Positions 22,685 through 30,593 of a stretch of 64,000 nt of DNA are shown here, in pieces. Source of the stretch: Deefgea piscis (lineage in GTDB: Bacteria > Pseudomonadota > Gammaproteobacteria > Burkholderiales > Chitinibacteraceae); contig NZ_CP054143.1 of NCBI RefSeq assembly GCF_013284055.1, positions 372,001 through 436,000 of the forward strand, written 5' to 3'. Numbering within the stretch: position 1 is the first letter of the stretch; each line of letters opens with the position of its first letter. The notes below the pieces were generated by a model. It saw nothing but the letters and a program-made list of their open reading frames with translations. It was not told the origin of the DNA and made no database searches. A program made the translations under genes and the position numbers.

Positions 22685-23215
22685 ATGATTAACTTCAATC
22701 AATCCCATTTCGCCCTGTTTGATCTGCCCGTTGCCTTTGCAATCGACACCAAACTGCTCGATACCCGTTATCGCGAAGCCGTAGCTCAGTTTCATCCGGA
22801 TCGTTTTGCAACGGCTAGCGATACAGAACGCCGCCAAAGTTTGCAAGCGACCACGCACATCAACGAAGCCTATCAGACCTTGAAATCAGGCCTGGCTCGA
22901 GCGCGCTATTTACTCAAATTGGCCGACATCGATACGCAAGAAGAAACCAATACTGCGATGCCGATGGATTTTCTGATGGCGCAAATGGAATGGCGTGAAA
23001 GCATTGCGGAGGCTAAAGCCAGCCAAAATTTAAGCGCACTGGAAAACCTAGCCAGCGAGATGCGTGCCGAAATGCAAGCCCTTGAAGACAAATTGGCCAT
23101 GCAAATCGATGGGCAAAAAGACTATATCCACGCTGCGCTGAGCGTGAGAAAATTACGCTTTATGGAAAAGCTCGACCAAGAAATTGGCGATGCGATTGAA
23201 GCGATTTTGTATTAA
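22685..23215 (+). CDS. hscB: Fe-S co-chaperone HscB
   Basis: A 176-residue J-type protein. The J domain shows the HPD triad in VAQFHPDRFATASDTERR, followed by the C-terminal three-helix domain that binds IscU (MEWRESIAEAKASQNLSALENLA). It recruits IscU to HscA and stimulates its ATPase. No good ribosome site is visible and the start lies inside a potential hairpin, so its translation may depend on structure or on iscA. Confidence 0.94.
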   Translation: MINFNQSHFALFDLPVAFAIDTKLLDTRYREAVAQFHPDRFATASDTERRQSLQATTHINEAYQTLKSGLARARYLLKLADIDTQEETNTAMPMDFLMAQMEWRESIAEAKASQNLSALENLASEMRAEMQALEDKLAMQIDGQKDYIHAALSVRKLRFMEKLDQEIGDAIEAILY

Positions 23216-23306
23216 TCGCTAGGCGAGCTTGCTGGCATTACCAGCCACACGCTAGCGCTCAATTTATTTTCAGCCAGTTTAGCGGGGTATGACCCGCCCT
23301 ACATCA

Positions 23307-23355
23307 GGGTATATTCCTGAAGCCATTACATATAAATAGCTTCAGGCATATACCT
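23307..23355. repeat. 49-bp GGGTAT...ATACCT element, copy 2
   Basis: The best-paired copy: GGGTATAT pairs with ATATACCT, and CCTGAAGC with GCTTCAGG, giving about 19 bp of stem with few mismatches. It lies in the hscB-hscA gap, inside the isc operon. Confidence 0.85.
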
Positions 23356-23395
23356 TAAAGCATGTTAATCGATTAGATTTTTAGGATTTAAGCCA

Positions 23396-25252
23396 ATGGC
23401 TTTGTTGCAAATCTCCGAACCCGGCCTTTCAGCCGCGCCGCATCAACACCGTCTTGCGGTGGGCATCGACTTGGGTACGACCAATTCATTAGTCGCAACA
23501 GTTAAAAGCGGCAGCGCGGTCTGCCTGCCCGATCATGATGGTCGCACGCTACTACCGTCGGTGGTGCATTACAGCCAATCTGGGCAAATACTGGTTGGCC
23601 ATGCGGCGCAAGCGCAGCAAAATGTCGACCCCAGCAATACGCTGCTGTCGGTAAAACGCTTTATGGGCCGTGGCATCAATGACATCGCCGATTTAGCCAC
23701 GCCGTATCGCTTTGTTGACGAGCCAGGCATGTTGAAAATCGTCACTCGCGCGGGCATTAAAAGCCCGGTGGAAGTGTCGAGTGAAATCCTCAAAAACCTC
23801 AAAGCGCGCGCAACTGAGAGCCTCGGCGGCGAACTCGTCGGCGCAGTAATTACTGTTCCAGCGTATTTTGATGACGCGCAGCGCCAAGCGACCAAAGACG
23901 CCGCGACCCTTGCTGGCATCAATGTTTTGCGGCTCTTAAATGAACCTACCGCCGCGGCAATTGCCTATGGCTTGGACAATGCGTCTGAAGGCACCTATGT
24001 GATTTACGATTTGGGTGGCGGCACATTTGACGTGTCGGTGCTCGAACTCACGCGCGGCGTGTTTGAAGTGCGCGCCACTTCGGGCGATTCGCAACTTGGT
24101 GGCGACGATTTTGACCACCGAATTTATTGCTGGATTTTAGAGCAAGCCGGCATTCACGGCCCCAATCCACACGATACCCGCCTGCTGCTGACGCGCGCCC
24201 GCGAAGCCAAAGAAGCGCTGACTGATCACACCAGCACTCAAATTACCGCCGTTTTATCCGATGGGCAGGTGGTGGATTTAACGCTGAGCGCTGAACTATT
24301 TCATAAAATGACCGCCCACCAAATCAGCAAAACGCTGTTGCCGGTAAAGAAAGCCCTGCGCGACGCCAAGCTCGATTTTGCCAGCGTAAAAGGCGTGGTG
24401 TTAGTCGGCGGCGCAACGCGGATGCCGCATGTACGCAAAGCGGTGCGTGATTTATTTGGCCAAGAGCCACTGACCAATCTGGACCCAGATAAAGTCGTTG
24501 CCATTGGCGCGGCAATTCAAGCCGATGTCTTGGCGGGCAATAAAGGGGATGACGATTGGTTGCTGCTGGATGTGATTCCACTGTCTTTGGGGCTAGAAAC
24601 CATGGGTGGTTTGGTCGAAAAAATCATTCCGCGCAATAGCACCATTCCAACCGCCCGCGCACAAGAATTCACCACCTTTAAAGACGGCCAAACTGCGATG
24701 GCGATTCATGTATTGCAAGGCGAGCGCGAATTGGTGAGCGATTGCCGTAGCTTGGCGCGGTTTGAGCTGCGCGGCATTCCAGCGATGGTTGCCGGTGCGG
24801 CGCGCATTCGCGTGACTTTCCAAGTGGATGCCGATGGTTTGCTGTCGGTGTCTGCGCGTGAGCAATCGAGCGGCATTGAAGCGAGTATCGCAGTCAAACC
24901 TTCTTACGGTCTGACCGACAATGAAATCAGCCGCATGCTCACCGAATCAATGACGCATGCCAATGTGGATTTACAAGCCAGAAAGCTCGCCGAAGCGCGT
25001 GTTGAAGCCAGCAGCATTGTCGCCGCGGTATTGATTGCACTTGAAACTGATGGTCATTTACTCAATTCAAGTGAGCGTGCGCCGATTGATGCAGCACTGG
25101 CCCACTTACAAACGCTGATTGCTGGCGACGATGCCAACGCCTTAATTGCCGGCACCGAGCAACTGAATGCCGCCAGCGATGAGTTTGCCAGCCGCCGCAT
25201 GAATGCGGCAGTGAAACGCGGCTTAAGCGGCCACAAAATTACTGATATTTAA
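23396..25252 (+). CDS. hscA: Fe-S assembly Hsp70 chaperone HscA
   Basis: A 618-residue Hsp70 specialised for IscU. The ATPase domain has [26 protein letters not shown] and [16 protein letters not shown]-type blocks; the substrate domain includes [14 protein letters not shown]. Length and the short N-terminal extension match HscA rather than DnaK. AGGATTTAAGCC precedes the ATG. It works with HscB to drive cluster release from IscU. Confidence 0.96.
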   Translation: MALLQISEPGLSAAPHQHRLAVGIDLGTTNSLVATVKSGSAVCLPDHDGRTLLPSVVHYSQSGQILVGHAAQAQQNVDPSNTLLSVKRFMGRGINDIADLATPYRFVDEPGMLKIVTRAGIKSPVEVSSEILKNLKARATESLGGELVGAVITVPAYFDDAQRQATKDAATLAGINVLRLLNEPTAAAIAYGLDNASEGTYVIYDLGGGTFDVSVLELTRGVFEVRATSGDSQLGGDDFDHRIYCWILEQAGIHGPNPHDTRLLLTRAREAKEALTDHTSTQITAVLSDGQVVDLTLSAELFHKMTAHQISKTLLPVKKALRDAKLDFASVKGVVLVGGATRMPHVRKAVRDLFGQEPLTNLDPDKVVAIGAAIQADVLAGNKGDDDWLLLDVIPLSLGLETMGGLVEKIIPRNSTIPTARAQEFTTFKDGQTAMAIHVLQGERELVSDCRSLARFELRGIPAMVAGAARIRVTFQVDADGLLSVSAREQSSGIEASIAVKPSYGLTDNEISRMLTESMTHANVDLQARKLAEARVEASSIVAAVLIALETDGHLLNSSERAPIDAALAHLQTLIAGDDANALIAGTEQLNAASDEFASRRMNAAVKRGLSGHKITDI

Positions 25253-25338
25253 CGACACAGCGCGCTGCGCTCAATAATCGTTTTTGCTATTGCCAAAACC
25301 AGCCGCAAGGATTGCGCTGTTTTAATGAAGGATTGACC

Positions 25339-25677
25339 ATGACTCAAATCGTTGTTTTACCCCACCCGACGCTTTGCCCGGAAGGGGCGGTACTCGAAGT
25401 CGAGCCCGGCACCACGATTTGTGATGCACTACTGGCGAACGATATCGAAATCGAACACGCTTGCGAAAAATCCTGCGCCTGTACCACTTGCCACGTGTTA
25501 ATTCGCGAAGGTTTTAATAGCCTGAACGAAGCCGATGAGCTCGAAGAAGACCAACTGGATAAAGCCTGGGGCTTAGAATCTTGCTCACGCTTGTCGTGCC
25601 AAGCCGAAGTAGCAGAGACTGAATTGGTGGTTGAATTGCCTAAATACACCATCAACCATGCGCGTGAGCATCACTAA
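25339..25677 (+). CDS. fdx: Isc-type [2Fe-2S] ferredoxin
   Basis: 112 residues with the adrenodoxin-type ligand pattern EHACEKSCACTTCHVLI plus a distal Cys (ESCSRLSCQAEV). It supplies electrons to cluster assembly on IscU. The start is the ATG with AAGGATTGACC before it; an upstream ATG in frame adds nine residues without family support. Length matches E. coli Fdx (111). Confidence 0.95.
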   Translation: MTQIVVLPHPTLCPEGAVLEVEPGTTICDALLANDIEIEHACEKSCACTTCHVLIREGFNSLNEADELEEDQLDKAWGLESCSRLSCQAEVAETELVVELPKYTINHAREHH

Positions 25678-25684
25678 TCGGCCA

Positions 25685-25733
25685 GGGTATCACCATCTAG
25701 CCATCTAAAATAAAAGCCTAGCCAGCCATACCC
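25685..25733. repeat. 49-bp GGGTAT...ATACCC element, copy 3
   Basis: Begins seven bases after the fdx stop and ends 12 bases before iscX. GGGTAT/ATACCC and CTAG/CTAG arms pair; the flanks are mismatched. It therefore sits between two genes of one operon. Confidence 0.75.
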
Positions 25734-25745
25734 AAGGAGCAAATT

Positions 25746-25940
25746 ATGAAATGGACCGATAGCCGCGAAATCGCAATTCAATTGAGCGAAAAATTCCCTG
25801 ATACCGATCCAAGCACCATTCGTTTCACTGATTTACGCGACTGGGTGCTGGCACTGGATGGCTTTAACGATGATCCGCAGCATTGTGGCGAAAAAATCCT
25901 TGAGGCGATTCAAATGACGTGGATCGACGAAGCAGAGTAA
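25746..25940 (+). CDS. iscX: Fe-S assembly protein IscX
   Basis: 64 residues, starting MKWTDSREIAIQLSEKFPDTDP and including IRFTDLRDWVLALDGF and the acidic C-terminal WIDEAE, all typical of IscX (YfhJ). It binds IscS and iron and modulates cluster assembly rate. AAGGAGCAAATT precedes the ATG. It is the last gene of the isc operon. Confidence 0.95.
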   Translation: MKWTDSREIAIQLSEKFPDTDPSTIRFTDLRDWVLALDGFNDDPQHCGEKILEAIQMTWIDEAE

Positions 25941-26026
25941 ACCACCAACACTTTCATCAAGCTTAAACTATCTTGCAAGAATAGAATCAGCTAAACTAAC
26001 ACCATTGTCCTAATTGATGATGGTGT

Positions 26027-26962
26027 ATGACCTCTGCCTTACTTTCTACCGCGCAGCATATCTTGACTGCACGTCAGCTGCTTGCGCCATGTTTAGCGCA
26101 AACGCCCAATCAAGCGAGTTTTATTGCGCAAATCAACGCAGTGATCACGCATCTATTGGCCGCTTGCGAACAAAATAGCAATGTGGCGTTAGCCATGATA
26201 CAGCTTGATCTGAATGGCCCTTATACCGTGCGCCATCCGATCAATGTTGCCATTGTTGTCAATTTAGCGCTTAAAAACTTGGGGCATAGCGAGACTGAAC
26301 GCTGGCATTTTATCGCCGCAGCGCTGACGATGAATATCGGCATGTATGCACTGCAAAATGAATTATCCCAGCAAAGCAGCGCCCTAACGCCTGAACAGCT
26401 CAGCCAAATCAAACTGCACCCAGCGCAAGGTCGCGAAGCGCTACGCAACTTAGGCGTGGCCGACTCGATGTGGCTCGATTGCGTCTTACAGCACCATGAA
26501 GCGCCTGATGGCTCGGGCTATCCGCAGCAGCTCGCAGGTGATGCGGTGTTATTCGCTGCCCGTTTGATTGGTCTGGCCGATCGCTATTGCGCGCTACTTT
26601 CGAATAGCACCTATCGCACCAGTCAATCGGCCGACGTAGCCTTACAAACCTCGCTCAATAGTGCTGGCGGTAGTCTGGACCAAAAATTGGTGAATTTATT
26701 TAGCCAAACGATCGGTAGCTATCCACCGGGCTCAGTGGTGTTGCTCAACAATGGCGAATGTGGCGTAGTGATTGAGCAAGCGATTGGTGCCGCCGCACCG
26801 CAAATACTGGCGCTGTTTGATCGTGATGATCAGCTCTATCCGCAAGCCATCCGCCGTAATGGTCAACTGGCTGAATTTAGAATTCTAAAAGTCATTGATA
26901 GCCGCATTATCGCTGGCGCCATGCCGCTCAGCCAAATTTGGGGGCCTGACGCGCAAAGTTAA
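26027..26962 (+). CDS. Degenerate HD-GYP-like protein
   Basis: 311 residues. The middle resembles an HD-GYP phosphodiesterase: VRHPINVAIV (first His helix), LTPEQLSQIKLHPAQGREALRNLG, then QHHEAPDGSGYPQQL, retaining HHE and GSGYP. The defining HD pair is replaced (TMNIGMYAL where HDIGK would be expected), so cyclic-di-GMP hydrolysis is doubtful. A C-terminal domain of about 80 residues (SYPPGSVVLLNNGECGVVIEQ) is the beta-rich tail found after many HD-GYP domains. No signal peptide or receiver domain. It may act as a non-catalytic c-di-GMP or protein-binding partner (inference). Confidence 0.7.
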   Translation: MTSALLSTAQHILTARQLLAPCLAQTPNQASFIAQINAVITHLLAACEQNSNVALAMIQLDLNGPYTVRHPINVAIVVNLALKNLGHSETERWHFIAAALTMNIGMYALQNELSQQSSALTPEQLSQIKLHPAQGREALRNLGVADSMWLDCVLQHHEAPDGSGYPQQLAGDAVLFAARLIGLADRYCALLSNSTYRTSQSADVALQTSLNSAGGSLDQKLVNLFSQTIGSYPPGSVVLLNNGECGVVIEQAIGAAAPQILALFDRDDQLYPQAIRRNGQLAEFRILKVIDSRIIAGAMPLSQIWGPDAQS

Positions 26963-26986
26963 CCCGCCGTTTTTTACAAAGCCCAT

Positions 26987-27018
26987 AAAAAAACGCCAAG
27001 CTGAACTTGGCGTTTTTT
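26987..27018. terminator. Bidirectional terminator
   Basis: AACGCCAAG-CTGAA-CTTGGCGTT flanked by an A run on the left and a T run on the right; it can end both the HD-GYP-like gene and the converging EF-hand gene. Confidence 0.9.
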
Positions 27019-27035
27019 GCGCGTGAATGATGCGC

Positions 27036-27356
27036 TTAATGGTGATGCATTGGCATCGAAGCGTGTGCTGGCATCGACGCATGAGCTGGCATCGAGCCAT
27101 GCGCCATTCCGCGGTGACCTTTGTTACTTGAACAATTGGCGCGCATCGCTTCACGTGCGGTACGGCGTTCAGCCACGGTCACGATACCATCTTTATTGGC
27201 ATCCATTTGCTCAAAGCGGGCATCCGACATTTTTTGATGCTCAGCCTTAGTGATATCGCCTTTTGGCATTTGTGGGCAAGTTGGCGTGGCAGCGAAAGCC
27301 ATCGAAGTGGCAAAAACAGTCGCAGCTAATAACAAAGCTTTCATTGAGGTATGCAT
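27036..27356 (-). CDS. Exported EF-hand protein with Met/His-rich tail
   Basis: 106 residues: signal peptide (MHTSMKALLLAATVFATSMAFA), a single EF-hand loop DANKDGIVTVAE with Ca ligands at the expected positions, then a tail of repeated SMPAHA units ending SMPMHHH. The tail looks suited to binding copper, nickel or zinc, although no binding is shown. GGAG lies seven bases before the chosen ATG; a longer frame starts upstream without support. Periplasmic location is likely. It is divergent from the DUF2322 gene. Confidence 0.75.
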   Translation of the reverse strand: MHTSMKALLLAATVFATSMAFAATPTCPQMPKGDITKAEHQKMSDARFEQMDANKDGIVTVAERRTAREAMRANCSSNKGHRGMAHGSMPAHASMPAHASMPMHHH

Positions 27357-27451
27357 TTTATTTCTCCAAACCAGCAAACTGCACTATGCAGCATGTTCTG
27401 TGTGATATAACGTCGCAATCTTCAATTCGGTTGACGACTAGGATAAAAAAA

Positions 27452-27763
27452 ATGACTTTTGCTGAACAACTGGCCTTAATGCCAAGCATTGATCACTTAT
27501 CGGCCATTGAGTTACTCGATGGTGAAACCGTGATCGCCCGCATTGAAAATCGCCCCGGCCAAGCCGGTAGCGTGCGGTTGTACCATGCCTTGTATCAAGA
27601 ATTTGGCGCCATCAGCGATATTGCCGCGCAAAAAGGCCTACGCCTCTATGCCGAACATACCGCCGATGCACAGGCTTTTCCCGGGAAACACCCCAACATC
27701 GATCGTCTATTCCCCATTGCCGAAGGTGGCCAGCCTTTAGCTGTTCGCCTTATTGCCGCTTAA
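27452..27763 (+). CDS. DUF2322 family protein
   Basis: 103 residues starting MTFAEQLALMPSIDHLSAIELLDG, with GKHPNIDRLFPI near the end. Size and sequence fit DUF2322, a small uncharacterised family of Beta- and Gammaproteobacteria. A longer in-frame reading begins 63 codons upstream but runs over the EF-hand promoter and lacks family support. It lies just ahead of a MipA-like gene with almost no gap. Function unknown. Confidence 0.65.
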   Translation: MTFAEQLALMPSIDHLSAIELLDGETVIARIENRPGQAGSVRLYHALYQEFGAISDIAAQKGLRLYAEHTADAQAFPGKHPNIDRLFPIAEGGQPLAVRLIAA

Positions 27764-27791
27764 ACCGAATCACTATCGCCCTGAGTATCTT

Positions 27792-28604
27792 ATGCCCTGT
27801 GCTACATTAAACCGATGTATTGCCCGCTTAGCATTATCAGTAATGGCTTTGAGCGCAATACCTGCTCAAGCTGAAATTGACTTTGGTTCTTTGGATTTTT
27901 TAGCCAGTGACAATCCACAGAGCCCGATTCCCAGCGGACTGATTGTCGGCGGCGTAGTGCTCGGTGGACAAGCACGCTATCAAGCACAAGATGCAGCAGG
28001 GTATGCGATACCAGGGCTGATTTATTTTGGTGAACAGCTCATGTATCTGGGTGATCGAGCCCGCTATTATTTTTATAAAGAAAATAAGCTTGGGCTGTAC
28101 GCCTATGGTCGGGTTCGTTTTGGCAATCTAGACCCAAAAGACAATGCTGCATTCGCTGGCATGCTCAAACGTAAAGGCCAGCTTGAAGCCGGTGTAGGCC
28201 TCAATTACGCCCTGCCCTTTGCGCTACTGAGTATGCGCGTATCGAGCGATATCACTGGCAATAGTAAGGGGCAAGAAGCGCTATTTTGGACAGATTTCCC
28301 AATTGTTCGTGACAATCTACTCATCATGCCCGGTATGGGTGTCATGGTGCGCAGTAGCAAGATGGCCAATTATTATTTTGGTGGCGTTTCGGTGCAAGAA
28401 GCGAGTAGTAGCCGCCCAAGCTGGGATACTGGCAGTACCGTCTCTCCGATGCTGGCCATCATTAGCAGCTACCGATTTAATAAAAGCTGGATCGGCATGG
28501 CCGCAGTCAATTACGAGCTGTACGATAAAAACATCCAAAACAGCCCGATTGTGCAACATCGCGGTGAGTTTTATGCCGGAGTGGGGCTGGGTTATATCTG
28601 GTAA
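27792..28604 (+). CDS. MipA/OmpV family outer membrane protein
   Basis: 270 residues with a signal peptide (RLALSVMALSAIPAQA) followed by alternating amphipathic strands (GLIVGGVVLGGQARYQ, NKLGLYAYGRVRFG, GEFYAGVGLGYIW) ending in an aromatic residue, Trp, as in outer membrane beta-barrels. The order of strands fits MipA/OmpV, a family linked in E. coli to the murein synthesis complex MltA-PBP1B. The start is uncertain: this ATG lies 28 bases after the DUF2322 stop and has a poor ribosome site. It may be co-transcribed with DUF2322. Confidence 0.75.
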   Translation: MPCATLNRCIARLALSVMALSAIPAQAEIDFGSLDFLASDNPQSPIPSGLIVGGVVLGGQARYQAQDAAGYAIPGLIYFGEQLMYLGDRARYYFYKENKLGLYAYGRVRFGNLDPKDNAAFAGMLKRKGQLEAGVGLNYALPFALLSMRVSSDITGNSKGQEALFWTDFPIVRDNLLIMPGMGVMVRSSKMANYYFGGVSVQEASSSRPSWDTGSTVSPMLAIISSYRFNKSWIGMAAVNYELYDKNIQNSPIVQHRGEFYAGVGLGYIW

Positions 28605-28632
28605 GCCAGTGTTAAATCAGCCGATTGCGAGC

Positions 28633-28657
28633 AAAAAAAAGGGCCTTTCGGCCCTTT
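28633..28657 (-). terminator. Terminator of rhlE (and of the converging mipA-like gene)
   Basis: AAAGGGCC-TTTC-GGCCCTTT stem with eight T on the minus strand side. Confidence 0.88.
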
Positions 28658-28673
28658 CGCATTTAATCGGTAA

Positions 28674-30035
28674 TTAACCGTGTTTTTTCGGCAAGAACAA
28701 CGCTGCAACTTGTGGTGCACGCTTGGGTAATTTAGGCAAATTACTCGGGAAAGCGGGCACTTCGCTGGCATCACGCTGCGCGCGCGATGGCATGCGTTGA
28801 TATTCTTTTACGCCCTTATCGGTGGTTGGATCAACATGATGACGGCGCTCTGCCCGCGCTGGACGCTCGTCGATCACTTGAATCGTACCTGGCGAGAAGC
28901 CATGCACTGGAATCAACGGCATTTCGCGATTGAGTAGCTTTTTGATGCCTTCGTAAGCCTTGCCTTCTTCGGGCGCAACCAGTGAAATCGCCACACCAGT
29001 GGCACCAGCACGACCGGTACGGCCAATACGATGCACGTAATCTTCGGCGTTGGTCGGCAATTCGTAATTCACCACATACGGCAAATCAGAAATATCCAAA
29101 CCGCGCGCGGCCACGTCGGTGGCAACGAGCACTTGTGTTTCACCGGCTTTAAATTTAGTCAGCGCTTCAGTGCGCGCGCGTTGATCGCGATCGCCATGAA
29201 TCGCTTCGCAATTAAAGCCAGCGCGTTTCAAATCACGTGCCACTTGATCGGCACCGATTTTGGTACGGCAAAACACAATCACTTGCGTCATTTGATGCAC
29301 ACGAATCAAATGCGCCAACAAAGCACGTTTGCGGCCAGTTTCAACCGGATGCAATTCTTGTTTGACCGATTCATTGGCTGAGTTTTGGCGTGAAATTTCA
29401 ATTTTCACTGGCTCATGCATAAATTGCTTAGACAGCTTGATAATTTCTGGCGCAAAAGTCGCCGAGAACAACAGCGTTTGCTTGCGATTGGTACACAAAT
29501 TGAAAATATTTTGAATATCCAAAATGAAACCCATATCGAGCATGCGATCGGCTTCGTCTAGGACCAAAATTTCAACTTGCGATAAATTAATTGATTTTTG
29601 CTGGATATGATCGAGCAAACGACCGGGCGTGGCGACCAAGACTTCGATCCCTTCACGCAGCGCCGGTTGTTGCGCCTTCACATCCACACCGCCATACACC
29701 ACATGGCTACGCAAACCCGTGCCCTTGCTGTAAGTGGCCACATTGGCGTAGACCTGATCGGCCAACTCACGCGTTGGCGTGAGAATCAAAGCGCGGATCG
29801 GGTGCCGTGCCGGAGAAGCACTGTGATTGGCGTGACGGATAATTCGCGTCAAAATGGGCAAAGTAAACGCGGCCGTTTTACCGGTACCGGTTTGCGCGGC
29901 ACCTAACACGTCTTTACCGGCCAAAATAACCGGGATCGCTTCAGCTTGAATCGCAGTGGGAGTTTCATAGCCTTGTGCAACGACCGCCTTTAATACTTCA
30001 GGCGCCAAGCCTAATGATGCAAATGTGATACTCAT
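28674..30035 (-). CDS. rhlE: DEAD-box RNA helicase, RhlE-like
   Basis: 453 residues. Helicase motifs in order: Q motif (GYETPTAIQ), motif I AQTGTGKTAAF, PTRELADQV, VLDEADRMLDMGF (DEAD), SATF, VATDVAARGLDI and YVHRIGRTGRAG. A basic C-terminal tail follows (RAERRHHVDPTTDK ... LPKRAPQVAALFLPKKHG). TTGGAGTGTA precedes the chosen ATG. RhlE-type helicases act in ribosome assembly and RNA decay, often at low temperature. Stands alone, convergent with the mipA-like gene. Confidence 0.9.
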   Translation of the reverse strand: MSITFASLGLAPEVLKAVVAQGYETPTAIQAEAIPVILAGKDVLGAAQTGTGKTAAFTLPILTRIIRHANHSASPARHPIRALILTPTRELADQVYANVATYSKGTGLRSHVVYGGVDVKAQQPALREGIEVLVATPGRLLDHIQQKSINLSQVEILVLDEADRMLDMGFILDIQNIFNLCTNRKQTLLFSATFAPEIIKLSKQFMHEPVKIEISRQNSANESVKQELHPVETGRKRALLAHLIRVHQMTQVIVFCRTKIGADQVARDLKRAGFNCEAIHGDRDQRARTEALTKFKAGETQVLVATDVAARGLDISDLPYVVNYELPTNAEDYVHRIGRTGRAGATGVAISLVAPEEGKAYEGIKKLLNREMPLIPVHGFSPGTIQVIDERPARAERRHHVDPTTDKGVKEYQRMPSRAQRDASEVPAFPSNLPKLPKRAPQVAALFLPKKHG

Positions 30036-30287
30036 TACACTCCAATACACGCGACAAAACTAAAGGCAGCACTTTACACCAAGCGAGCCCATATGCCTAC
30101 CTTCGTCTGCAGCCAATGGCGCCGATCAGCAATAAAATCCAGCATAAAACCAAGCATTTAACGCTGATTTCCATTCATCGTCGGCCAGCCAAGGCACACC
30201 AATCGCGCACGCGCAATCATTGCGCGAATACGGGCTAGATCAAATTATTCTGTTGAAATGACGGCAAGCTAAGCCAATCACAGTAAA
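30036..30287. other. Intergenic region upstream of rhlE
   Basis: Contains a 17-base palindrome (CGCGCAAT-C-ATTGCGCG, 30210-30226). One plus-strand frame through it reads IAHAQSLREYGLDQIILLK and then stops; this looks protein-like but has no start, so it could be a decayed gene end. The rhlE promoter should lie here. The MITE-like element follows immediately. Confidence 0.4.
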
Positions 30288-30559
30288 CTAGGGTCTGTTG
30301 ACGCTTGGTTTGCCAGCCGCGTTTATGCGGATTTTGGCCTGAGGCAAGGCACGAAGCGCGCAGCGTAGTCATTCTACGCCAGCGCTTTGTAACGCAACAT
30401 CAGGCCAAAATCCGCCAAACCCTGCGGGCTGGGCGCTTTTCGCGGTGACTCTGCGTTGTAGCAAGCTCACATAGAATGACTATGCATCGCTTACTACGCC
30501 TTGATTCGCCGCGAAAATCGCTCCAGCGCGGCGGAAAACCAAATGCCAACAGACCCTAG
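30288..30559. mobile_element. MITE-like element with CTAGGGTCTGTTG terminal inverted repeats
   Basis: A 272-bp non-coding element. CTAGGGTCTGTTG at the left is mirrored by CAACAGACCCTAG at the right, and pairing continues (CTTGGTTT / AAACC-AA) with gaps. Inside are two hairpin modules: 30327-30415 with perfect 16-bp arms (GCGGATTTTGGCCTGA / TCAGGCCAAAATCCGC) and 30433-30521 with different arms (GCGCTTTTCGCGGTGA / TCGCCGCGAAAATCGC). Their cores are inverted copies of each other (CAAGGC..., AGTCATTCTA..., AACGCA). No transposase is present. The right end overlaps a possible longer prmB reading frame. Confidence 0.75.
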
Positions 30560-30593
30560 CACACTGTCACTACCCCACTTTGGAGCCCAACGT

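Noticed and set aside
30173-30261. Protein-like reading ending IAHAQSLREYGLDQIILLK
   Set aside because: No start codon, too short, and no upstream continuation; could be a decayed gene end but not supportable as a feature.
30501-30593. Longer prmB N-terminus
   Set aside because: It is inside the MITE-like element; the inner ATG has a TTGGAG site and the family-like N-terminus.
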